Part shown: positions 45,001 to 54,753 of the stretch, piece after piece
Numbering within the stretch: position 1 is the first letter of the stretch
Layout of the letters: each line of letters opens with the position of its first letter
Source: Hortaea werneckii
Lineage: Eukaryota > Ascomycota > Dothideomycetes > Mycosphaerellales > Teratosphaeriaceae
NCBI GenBank assembly: GCA_037044905.1
Contig: JBAOKB010000074.1
Coordinates: forward strand, 124,001 to 188,000
Direction: 5' to 3'
Length of the DNA stretch: 64,000 nt
Position numbers and translations under genes: made by a program
Notes under the pieces: model-generated
Database searches by the model: none
What the model saw: only the letters and a program-made list of their open reading frames with translations
What the model was told of the DNA's origin: nothing

Positions 45001-47442
45001 GGGCTCACCATCCTCGTTAAGGATCTGGCCCTTCTTGTTGACCTTCAGGCCTTCAAGGATGTCCAAGCCAGGCAGCTCAGACTGAGCGGGCAATTCTCCA
45101 AGCTCTTCCAGCAAGTCACGGGTTGCGTTCTCAGCAGCCTCGCCCGGCACGATGTTGACGTGACCGACCACCTTGCCGTTCTTGTCCAGGACCTCACCTT
45201 TGTCGTTGATCTTCTTGCCAGTGCAGTCCTTGAGCTCGCCATCGCTAAGCTCACCAATGACCTCTCCATCCTCGTCGAGGACCTGGCCCTTCTTGTTGAT
45301 CTTCTTGCCGTCGAGGATGCGACGGTCGAGGAGGGGACCACCGGCGAGCTTCTCAGCCGCACCTTCAGCGAGCTGGGTCTCACCGAGGACGTTACCGTCC
45401 TGGTCGACGACCTGGCCCTCTTCGTTAATCTTGAGCGTCGATGGATCGATCTCACCATTCTCGATCTTCTGCTTGAGATCCTCGTCGGCGATCTGGCCAA
45501 GGACGTCGCCCTGGTCATCGAGAATCTCACCAGCGTCATTGAGCTCCTTGCCTTCCAAAGCCTCGATGCCAGGTAGCTGGTCCTCGATGCCGGGCAGCTC
45601 GCCTTCTTGTGCCTCGTCAGCTGCGCCTTCGACTTGGTCTTGCGCATCATCCGCAGCACCTTCGGCCTGGTCCTGAACGCCATCTACAAGGCCCTCGCCT
45701 TCTTCTTCGGCGCCTTCGACCGCCTCGCTGGCTGGCGCATAGACGCCCTGCTCAACAAGATCGGCGGCATCCTCGTGGATATCAGCGTGACCGACAACAT
45801 TGCCGTCCTGGTCGATGAACTCTCCCTGGTCATTGAGAGTGGCGTTCTGGAGCTCCTGTGGGTCTCCATCAACCACCTTGCCGACAGTGTTGCCATCGTC
45901 GTCGTAGATCAAACCATCGATCTGGCAAGTCAGGCCGTTCAGGATGTCCAGACCGGGCAGGTTCAGGCCATCCTCCAGATCTTCGCCTTCTGGCAGCTGG
46001 CTGAGGTAGTCCTCAGCGCCTTCAGGCAAATCGACGCCCTGATCCTTGGCTTCCTGCATCTGCTTCTTAATTTCGTCTGGTAGAAGCTCGACGCGACCAA
46101 CGAGATCGCCGTCATCATCAAGGATCTCACCATCGTCGCCAATGGGGTAGCCAGCCAGGTCTTCCGCGTCTCCCTCGGCAAGCTTGCCAATGGGGTTGCC
46201 TTCTTGGTCGTAAATAGTGCCGTCTTCCTGCACTTCAAGGCCCTTGAGCACGCCGAGGTCAATCGGCATACCGTCTGGCATTGGCAGCCCCTCAGTGGCA
46301 CCGTCGGTTGCGTCGCCAGCCTGGTCCTGAGCATCCTGGGCAGTGTCTTGCGCTTGATCAGCGGCGCCTTGGGCAGTGTCCTGTGCCTGATCTGCAGCGC
46401 CCTGAGCAGCATCTTGTGCCTGATCAGTAGCGCCTTGGGCAGCGTCCTGAGCGCCATTGGCAGCCTGACCAGCCTGGTCCTGGGCACCCTCGGCAGCGTC
46501 ACCCGCCTCATCAGTTGCCTCGCCGGCAACCTTCTGAGCCTCATCCATTCCCTCCTGCGCCGTGTCTTGAGCACCCTGAGCAGTCTGCTCAGCGCCCTCC
46601 TTGACGTCTCCGGCAGCATCCTTCGCGGCACCTGTCGGGTCCTGCTGGCCTTTGCCTGCTAGACCCTGGGCTTTGCCTGCGAGGCCCTGAGCGCCGCTCA
46701 AAAGACCACCGCCCTGTTGCTGACCTTGCTGTTGGTCTTGGTCCTGGTCATCAGTCGTATCATCGTTGGATTCGCCGACGTCGCCAGCCTTCTGCGTGGC
46801 GTCGTCCGCGACGTCCTCGGCTTCCTCACCAGCCTGCTGCGCAGTATTTTGCGCTTGCTGCTGAGCACCGCCGATCGTGTCGTCGTCTTCGTTCACAGGC
46901 TGGGGAGCTTGCTGTTGCAGACCCTGCTGTGCTTGATCTCCTGCTTGGGAGACTTTGCTCATGGGGCCCTCATCGTCGTCATCGTCATCCTTCATTTCCA
47001 CTTGACTCTGTGCCTGGTCGCCAGCGCCCTGCGCTTGATCCTTAGCACCTTGCGCAGTCTGCTCTGCTTGGTCCTTGGCACCCTGACCAGCCTGCTCTGC
47101 CTGGCCCTTTGCGCCTTGTGCAGTTTGCTGAGCCTTGCCAGCTACATCACCTGGGTTGGGCTTCTGGGCGGTTGCAGATTTAGGTGTTGAAGGCGTGCCT
47201 TTGGAAGCAGACTGGGCAGATTGCCCAAGCTTCTGGGGAGTAGAGCCAGGCTTTCTCGTGAGCTTCGTTGGTGTTTTAGGAGCGCCACCCGTCTGCTTCC
47301 CAGCTGCTGGGGAAGGCATGTTAATATTGCGTGATGAGGATTGGGGAGTCGCGTTTCTCGATCCTCTGCTCACGGATGGTGAGGTTCTGCTAGGGGTAGG
47401 AGGAAACGAGTAATACGCGTATTGATTAGAATTGCTTGTCAT
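42025..47442 (-). CDS. Giant LEA-like / DUF3659-repeat / DUF6987 protein, three frame changes
   Basis: Read from ATG 47442 (MTSNSNQYAYYSF) with no intron, about 1,800 residues. Residues 1-110 are Ser/Pro/Thr-rich. About 110-390 is LEA-like and very hydrophilic, with repeated AQGAKDQA and DQAQDAAQGA words. Then come about 15 DUF3659 units of about 70 residues, separated by short acidic linkers. The C-terminus is a DUF6987-type domain (EKMANICTQTLERMQPICKQIKEHM, GLDPDGHIAAQAKGR, LKELTTTVVTTIDDAKKKL) ending in a Gly-rich hydrophobic stretch (about 42030-42290). LEA-type proteins stay disordered and protect cell contents in dry or salty conditions; a role here is only inferred. The frame changes near 44173, 42477 and 42385. 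The first 3.3 kb are unbroken. Confidence 0.88.
42745..46290 (-). repeat. Array of about 15 DUF3659 units in protein
   Basis: Each unit of about 65-72 codons has two similar halves with the pattern G-x-V/I-x-D-E/D-x-G-N/E-x-I/V-G-x-V/L-x-E-G-D/N, for example GQVLDEDGEVIGELSDG and GEVLDKNGKVVGHV. Units differ at many codons, so this is an old array and not a DNA-level satellite. Two classes alternate toward the C-terminus: units starting PFAGLEGLRV with a TrpIle- or DIVDKYGN-type second half, and units starting LxGKxVNKxG. Confidence 0.85.
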
Positions 47443-49495
47443 GCAAAGCTGCAAGACAAGGGTGGTATTAGGGAGTAGGAGTAGCAGTAGAGGACTTGAG
47501 AATTAGAGAAGATCAAAGGGGAGCTATGAAGAGCTATGCAGGAAGTGTGGCTGTGACAGGAAAGGGGAGCTCTAGAGAACATATACGGCCATGGACAGGA
47601 TGAGAGGCGTAAGAGGCTCAGTTCCTGTCGCGTTGCACCGAGTGACGTCGAAAACCGGATGGTTGCAGGGGTCGAGCTGTGATAGCTCGCGCCTCCTGTG
47701 GCCAGTGACTGGCCACGCGGCTGGCGCAAGCAGGCTTTCTTGTTCGATGGCGTACATCGCTCTGATCGCGGAAACAAGCCCACGCCCGTGTAATTGCATG
47801 AGCTGCATAGCGGGCGTCAGATCCTTGCCTGGTCGACGTCACGCCTCGTCAACCGCCTATCGCAAAGGTTCCATCGCCCCAGCGATCATCCACATATACG
47901 CGGCGACGGCTACGCTTGATGCATCCGGACATTGCAACACAGCGTCTTTAATATGTGCATGTCGTGCGCTTAACGCTGAAGTGCAACGCAGTGGAGGAGA
48001 AGTTTCCCAAACCGCCAGGTCGCGCGTCCCAAACTTTGGACGCCGGCTAAGGGCGAACTGTAGTGGCCAGTGCGAAGAAACAACGTGGGCTCTGTACACC
48101 CTGTTGCTGAACAAGCATCGACGATGGAGTAAGGTTGGCAGCCCGCTAACGGCAGATCGAAACGTACTGCCGTCCGTCTGTTAAACGGTACAAAAGATGG
48201 AACACTTGCCGTTCTGCAGTCCCTCGTAGTCTATGCGAGGCACAACCCGTTCCATCATCAACGCCTCGAAAGACGATCCAATGGTGACAGCTGCAAGCGA
48301 ATAATTATGCCGACGAACCTCTACAGCTGTCGAGCTGCAGAAGTCCTGGTGGGAGGCCTAGATCTTCAGCCACGGCCAGGATCTTGCCAGAGACACGCTA
48401 GTTCCCCCGCAGGTCGCGTTTCAAAAGGACCACCAGACTTGGCTTCCACTTTCTTCTGGCCCAAACGCGAGATGGTGTAAAGTTTGCGTCATCCCAGCTC
48501 ATCGGTTGCTAGCACTCCAACTATGATCCGTGCGCCTGTTCCTGAGAGGAGGGGGGAAACGGACTGGAAGTCAATATCAACTTCACCTATTAAAACAACA
48601 CCCAATCTCTCTGCCGTCTTTCGTACAACCAACAAACAAATTGCCCGTTCACTGCAAAACCTAATGTCTCGAAAGCTGCAGGGAAACTTTGCTCGACGAC
48701 ACGTATGCAAAGAGCACGTAAAACTCCAATACGTGCAGATCTTCCAGCCCATTGTATGAAGCCAAAAAAGCAGGGAATCAAAACCAACCTAGACCCGAAC
48801 GGGACATGTAGATCTTGTCCGCCCTGTGCCCTCTCCCCAAAGAAATCCATAATGATGCAAACAAAACGACAGCCCCATCCACTCTTTTCCTCATTTTCTC
48901 CGATATCCCGTTTTAATTCTCTCCCCTATTTCCCCTGCCCTTTTCCCGCAAGGAAGATCCTCGTTACGTGCTCGTCATATCAACCGGAATGACAGCTGTG
49001 GCTGAAGCGGCCGGCTGCCTGTGTGGCGAGGAACGAAACGGCGTTGGAAGTGAGGCTTTGGTTCCTGCAGCTGTGCAAGAAGAAGCTAGAGAAAAGGCGC
49101 GTCTGCAGTTCTCAATGCTTGCCGCCCGCCCCTGTAGAAGCTGTTGTTTCATACATATAAGCTGGTTTCCGCAACAGTGGGGATAGATGTACACGCCTTC
49201 GCGCTTTCCAGTCGTGCTCGAGGTTTAAGATCTTCTTCTGTAACAGCCTCACAACTTTCGGACGTCGCTCGTGTCCGACCTTTCCATTCGTGGCGCGACG
49301 CTTATCAAGACATAGGAAGAGAGGGAAATATCACGAGAGGACTACAATCGGACTCGAGCGAGGATGAAAGGGAGATGTATACCACAGACGAGGCATCCCC
49401 TGCTTTCGTAGAGAACCACTGAACCACCATCCCTCCCAATCGAGGTTTCATTGTAGGACAGGTAATAAGAGAGAAGAACAACCAAGATCTCCCAC
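47443..49495. other. Largest gene-poor stretch, upstream of the LEA gene
   Basis: About 2 kb between the LEA gene start and the 3' end of the IQ protein gene. Open frames up to 197 codons exist (47591-48184 plus) but overlap other frames and lack any domain or conserved composition. It should hold the LEA promoter. An RNA gene cannot be excluded by eye. Confidence 0.45.
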
Positions 49496-51291
49496 CTATG
49501 CCTTCTTCACCTCCACACCGCCTTGTCCATCCTTAACCAAACTGCCCGGCTGCAAAGCAGCATCCGCGTCCGCTTGCTTACCATCTCCACCCGCACCGCT
49601 CAACCTTTTCCTAAACCTGACACTCCACCTCCTCTCCTTCCTCCTCTCCTGCGCCTCCTTTTCCTCATCCCGTCTACTCTGCCTCCGCTCAGCAGCGAGA
49701 CTGCCACCGCGACTCCGCATCCCCATCCCCATCCTCCCCATCATCCATCCGCCCTCCTTTTCTCTTCACCAGGATGTACCAACCCTCCCCAAACCCTCTT
49801 CTCCACACTCTTCACCTGCCTCTTAACCCCCAAATACCCCTCCAAGCCCCAACAAGACCGCATACGCACGGGAGATCGAACACCGCGACAGATCCGCGCC
49901 CGCCTCCTTCAGACTCCGGACAAACTCGCGGAAATTCCGGAGCGGGGGTGCATAATGGCCCGAAAGCGGGGAGAGCTTGCGCAGCTGGCCACGCTTGATC
50001 TTCAGGATCCCCGCGGCGCTGATACGGGAGCCGTGCAGGAAGGACGAGTGCTGGAAAGCGCCGGATTGCTTGATGCCGATGTACAGCCGGAAGGAGGTGT
50101 CGGCGACGAAGATCCAGGTGTTTTTCTTCGTGGTGGTGGTGCGGAGGAGGTGGTTCATGAGGGTCGAGGTGGTGAGGTGGTGGAGTTTATGTAGGCCTTT
50201 GGCCGTGTGGAGGGAGGTGTTGGGGTATGCGGTTGGGTCGGGATGGCTGCCGGTGCTGTGGAGGCTGCTGGAGTCGTCTGAGGAGGAGGAGGAGGAGGAG
50301 GATGGAGGTGAAGGCTCGGGCTTCTGGCCCGTGGAGACTTCGCGCCAGGTTGGGGTGGAGTCGTCGGCTGGGACGATCCCGTTGATGCTGTCTTTGAATT
50401 CTGTGCTGGTGCTGACCGGTTTGCCATCTTTGGCCCAGTAGAAGAGACCGTCTTCCTTGTTGATGTGTACAAGGTAATGCTGGCGTTCTTCCCGGCTGAG
50501 GTATCGGACGAATTCGGTATCGAGCCTCGAGCGCGGCCGGTCCTCGAGATCGAGCTCTTTGCCTTCGCCGTAGTCAAGCCAGTAGAAGAAGTTTTCTTTG
50601 GTCTCGCTGTTCTTCCATTCCTGATGGTAGCGTCGTAGGTTGCTACCGTATCGGTGGTTGTGGTCCACCATCTCGAGAAAGTACTCCAGGCCCATGCGGC
50701 GGGCATACTTTTCTCTCTCAGCCTTCTTGAGGCGCGCCTGCTGGTCACCCTCGCTGGCGGAAGTGTCATCGCTGTCTGCACGGCGCACGACGGCGCCTAC
50801 GCGCTTCCAGCGGGCTAGAGTCGGATTGGCATTGGGTCCGAGCGAGGCGTGGTGTTCAGCTCGCGAGCGGGGTTGGGTTGCGCAATGATATTTTGCTTTG
50901 AGGATGGTGTCAGTCAACGGGCGGGTCAAATGGTAGGTGTCGCATCTGCCTACCTTCTTTCAGCGCCTATTCATTGTATCAGCGATGTGGTCGCTTCAGC
51001 ATGCGGCATGAACTTCACTCATACCTCCAGCCATCTTGTGCTTGGATCTATGGCATAGCCTTGCATCTGGCGTCGCTGTCTATATCCGCGATAATTCCTC
51101 TGGATCAGCTCAGCGGCATTTGTTCTTCGTTCTGTAGCCACCGAGGCCCGCGTGTGCGTCTGAGCAGCACGACGCTCGCGAATTTTCTGGGCCTGTACAT
51201 CTTGCTTGGCCGCGATTTCTTTTAGTTTCTCAGGTGAAGGGAGTGCAAGAGGGTCCGATTGCTTATCGGCCTCAGGGTGCGGTTCATCCAT
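49496..51291 (-). CDS. IQ-motif (calmodulin-binding) fungal protein with 13-nt microexon, two frame changes
   Basis: Exon 1 runs from ATG 51291 to 51025 (MDEPHPEAD...) and contains an IQ motif, AAELIQRNYRGYRQRR, at about residues 59-74. A 58-nt intron leads to a 13-nt exon (50954-50966, encoding ALKE plus one base), then a second 58-nt intron to exon 3 at 50895, giving WLE-ALKE-AKYHCA in frame. The body has EKYARRMGLEYFLEMVDHNHRYG, FFYWLDYGEG, HINKEDGLFYWAKDG and a Ser-rich linker. The IQ motif predicts calmodulin or myosin light-chain binding; the body is an uncharacterised fungal domain. The reading changes frame near 49850 and 49745, then ends in a basic Arg/Glu-rich tail at 49496. Confidence 0.78.
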
Positions 51292-51851
51292 GGCATGGCG
51301 CAAGCCCGGATTAGGTTGTTCAGGGTTACGCTGAGCGCAGTAGGCACCCGGACCGAAAAGAGGATGTCATCATAATCCGATGCTTCCCTGTGTACCTACC
51401 TACCTGGAAGCGACTAGTAGAAGGGGGCTAGCCGCGTCACCTTGGGCGCGATCTGGCGAAGTGTGTTCCCAGTTTGCCAGCACGACACGCATGATGCAGC
51501 AGCAGGCTGAAGATCAGCAGTGGCGATGCGGGGGCACATTCCGTCATGCGCCTAAGCTTAATAAGCGCACCCACCGCATTCAATTGAACTTGAAGCTATC
51601 GCCTGAACGTCGGCTCCACGCTCCCGGAGTCCTGGCAGAGCCAAGCAGGTGCTGACGGCGCTCGTTCGCTGGTGCTGTCGGTGCTGTCGGTGCTGTCGGT
51701 GCTGTCGGTGCTGTCGGTGCTGTCGGTGCTGGTGCTTCAGCTTGGCCAACCTCGAACCATCATTTTTGCACTCGTCGACATCCATGCCCATTTTGTCACG
51801 CTCGGTGTCGGCTGTGTCAGGTCAGGTCGGGCGACGGACGGGGAAGTCAAC
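51292..51851. promoter_or_regulatory. Divergent promoter region with minisatellite
   Basis: About 560 bases between the IQ gene and the HTH gene, which diverge. The right half contains a 9-bp tandem repeat, listed separately, upstream of the HTH gene start. Confidence 0.5.
51672..51725 (+). repeat. 9-bp minisatellite, six copies
   Basis: Six perfect head-to-tail copies of GTGCTGTCG at 51672-51725, followed by a degenerate GTGCTGGTGCT. It lies about 130 bases upstream of the HTH gene ATG at 51852. Perfect copies imply recent slippage, and the length is likely to differ between strains. Confidence 0.93.
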
Positions 51852-53759
51852 ATGGGCAAGGCATACAGCGAAGCCCAGCGCACTCATGTTCGTGGCTTGC
51901 TCGAGGCCGGCCGCGATGAGGAGAGCATCGAAAAGGAGACCGGCGTCAGCGACCGCACCATCCGCCGTTGGAAGCTGGAATTGGAACGCACTGGGAGGAT
52001 AGGGAAGGTATGTAAACAGCCATCCATCCCACCTTCAGCCTATATCGTCGGAGCAAGAGCCCGTTAAACAGCTGCTAATGCGATACAACAGCCACCAGAG
52101 AGCAGGACCGGCCGTCACCGTGTGCTCAGCGCCGAGATAGAAGCAGTGAGTGTCGCGTCGCGTCCAGGCGCATCCTCCTCTGTGTCCGCCATCCTGACTG
52201 AAGTGTGGACAGGCGCTCTTTGACCATGTGAGAGGAAAGCCGGACATGTCGGTCGACGACATGCTCTGGTGGCTGTACGACACGTACAAGATCGTCGTCG
52301 GCACCCGCACCATCCGCCGCGTATTCGAGCGCAAGGGCGACAAGGTCAACGGCGGGAAGGGCAGTACCAGCGCCCGCGGGAGCTTTCCGGGCACCGCGCT
52401 GGCCGACGACAGCCTGATGCCGAACGAGCAGGAGCACCACGCGTCGCCGGTGCCACCCATGCCATACCAGTCGCCATACGCGCCCATGCAAACCACCGCC
52501 CAGAGCGCCGAACAGCAGCTGGCTCAAGCCCTCCAACAGCAGACCCCACAAACGCCTTACCCAACCTTGGCTACTCCTCAGATGGAACCCGAGCCGGCAG
52601 AGGATGAGGAGACGATTCAGCTGCAGCTGCAGCAGATCGCTTTGCAAAAACGTGAGGTCGAGCTCAAGCTGAAGATGCGCCGGCTGCAGCAGGGCAAGGG
52701 GACCCCCTCTTACCCGCAACATGGACCCGCCTCCGACCAATCCCAGCGTACTCTTCAATCCCGATGTCGCCGCTCAGCCTCAACCACCGAAGCGAGATTC
52801 TCGTAGCAAGAAGAAGATTGAAGAGTCAAAGCGCCGGACAGCCGAGCGCCAGGAGCGCATGCTACGCGATCTCGAGCGCCGCAGTCGAAGACGAGACCAC
52901 CTGACCGCCGAATGGGTCCAAAGCAAAGACATCTGGCCATTGCGCGCTCAAGGTCTGCTAGCAGATCTAATGCATCAATACGGCTGCTATATTTATAGCC
53001 CACAGAGCGAGCAGACTTTCAACGACATGTACACCGACCTCTATCAGCTGGTCGATCTCAGCAAAGGCGACTGGGTGCCACAGATACACGACGAGATGCT
53101 TCGGGAGCGCATGAAGAGGAAGATGGGCCAGCTACGTGCCAAGATGCAGAAGACAGGCGAGATTGTGGGCCGCAACGACGCGTTTGGAGGCTGGCAGAAA
53201 GCGGAGAACTACACTGGCGAAGCTGCGGGCGCAGCTTTAGGAGACGAATCCGAAATCAACCTGACCTACAACAGGCCACCGCCGGCATGCAACCGCCTCC
53301 CGACGACCAGCATCTGGCACATCATCCGCAAGCGCATCATCACCCGCCACCTTCCCATCCAACCCAGCAACCGCTTTCCTCCCCCTCCCAAATCCACTAC
53401 GACCTTCAACCTCCAGAGCACCACCATCCGCATCATCATCACCCTCACCACCCTCACCACCATCAACCCCCACCGGGAACTTTAGATCCCCATCAACAAC
53501 ATCCCCACGCGCAAATGAGCCACCACCACCTCTCATACGGGGCTCCGGCCCCTCCTCCGCAAGCGATGATGCAACACCCCACTCCTGGACATATCCCCAA
53601 CTCATCCAAAACCACCCTGGGATCCTCGGGCCATACAATCTGGAAGGGAGCCAACACGGACCTGGAGCTGGGACCGGAACCGGTGGGGCCGGTGGCCCCG
53701 GCGCTGGTAGTCCGGGAGGCATGGGACAAGATGCCGGGCCGGCGGGGATCGTGATGTAG
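51852..53759 (+). CDS. Transposase-like HTH protein with His-rich tail, frame changes
   Basis: Exons 51852-52007, 52092-52145 and from 52213 are in phase 0. Residues 1-52 form a homeodomain-like HTH (YSEAQRTHVRGLLEAGRDEESIEKETGVSDRTIRRWKLE). The 18-residue exon 2 is PPESRTGRHRVLSAEIEA. Residues 71-110 form a second HTH/winged region (MSVDDMLWWLYDTYKIVVGTRTIRRVFERKG). This pairing copies the DNA-binding half of Tc1/mariner-type transposases, but no DDE catalytic domain follows. Instead there is a Gln-rich linker, a coiled coil, a conserved basic/helical domain (RRSRRRDHLTAEWV, YSPQSEQTFNDMYTDLYQLVDL), and a Pro/His-rich tail (HHHPHHHHPHHPHHH). Frame changes occur near 52705 and 53270 and perhaps 53600. 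I infer a domesticated DNA-binding protein; its targets are unknown. Confidence 0.75.
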
Positions 53760-54753
53760 AACTCCTTTCCCCCTGGCCTTTGGGGCGCGTGGGGTAGAGA
53801 ATACTCCTGATGCTGCAATCTAGCTACTCATTCTTTTTAAATCGAAATCGATTATTAACACTGTCTCAATGGAAGAGAATTTTTGGACTTTTTCCTACGT
53901 GCGGAAAGGAGGGATAGGTGGCTGCCTCATTGCTCATGATACTCCCAAACCCTTCCATTTCCATGTGCATTCCAGTGCAGAGGGCGTTTGTAGGTTTTCC
54001 TTCTTTTTGGCTCTCGTTTAGCTTTTTAGCCAATTCATTCCTGGCCTCACAAGTCCAAAAAAAAAAAAAAAAAACTTCCGAGGAAGATGATAGGAAAGGA
54101 CCATCTTTTGAACTACTCATACACTAAGCAAAGGACAAAAGTAAAAAAGTGACAACGACGAGTTATCTCAACCCCCATAAAGCCACGAAATCATATCCCC
54201 TCTATCTCTTATCCCACCCTTTCCGATCCCATTCCATTCGCTTTGCTTTCCGTTCCCTTCCCCTTCCCTTCCCGTCATAGTCCCAGACGGCGCATGCGAA
54301 TAAATGCCCAGCAAAAAAACCTGCAAAAGAAAGAAAAAGCAGAAGCAAAGGAAAGTAGGAGGGGTTTTTTGGAAGACTTGTCCACCCGATCTTTTCCCAC
54401 CTATGACTGCGTATTCAGTCCCACAGGGCACGCTATGATTCGCCGTCGCTCCATCTCTTAACACCTCGATCAAAACGAAACCCGCCCGTCTCCTTCGCTC
54501 ACGACCAGGGGCACCGCACCAGCGCGAAAACCCCATCCCGATCTTTACCACCCATCCACCATCCTCTCCCTCTCCTTCTGAACAAAGATGTCCACCATAC
54601 TCCTTACCGCCCGCTCAGCCTCCTTCGAATCCCCATCGGGGGACCATCCCCACTATGCCGATCCCCCGGCGAATGGAGAAAGTCGCGTATAGGAACGGGG
54701 AAATGACTCTCCAATCCAGGGTCCACTTCCATGCCTGAGTTGTCTCCGCCATT
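53760..54753. other. Intergenic between convergent genes, with an A18 tract
   Basis: 3' flanks of the HTH gene and snt2. An uninterrupted run of 18 A lies at 54057-54074, with pyrimidine-rich sequence around 54180-54260. No gene is apparent. Confidence 0.5.

Noticed and set aside
43798..45576. A 592-codon open frame antisense to the LEA/DUF3659 gene
   Set aside because: It arises from the repetitive Asp/Gly/Glu codons of the repeat array and gives a Leu/Val/Ala-rich pseudo-sequence with no domain order.
47591..48184. A 197-codon frame upstream of the LEA gene
   Set aside because: Composition looks random, with many Cys, Arg and Ser, and no motif or splice context supports it.
54057..54074. 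A18 tract as the poly-A end of a retrotransposed copy
   Set aside because: No gene-like or LINE-like sequence ends at it and no target-site duplication is apparent.
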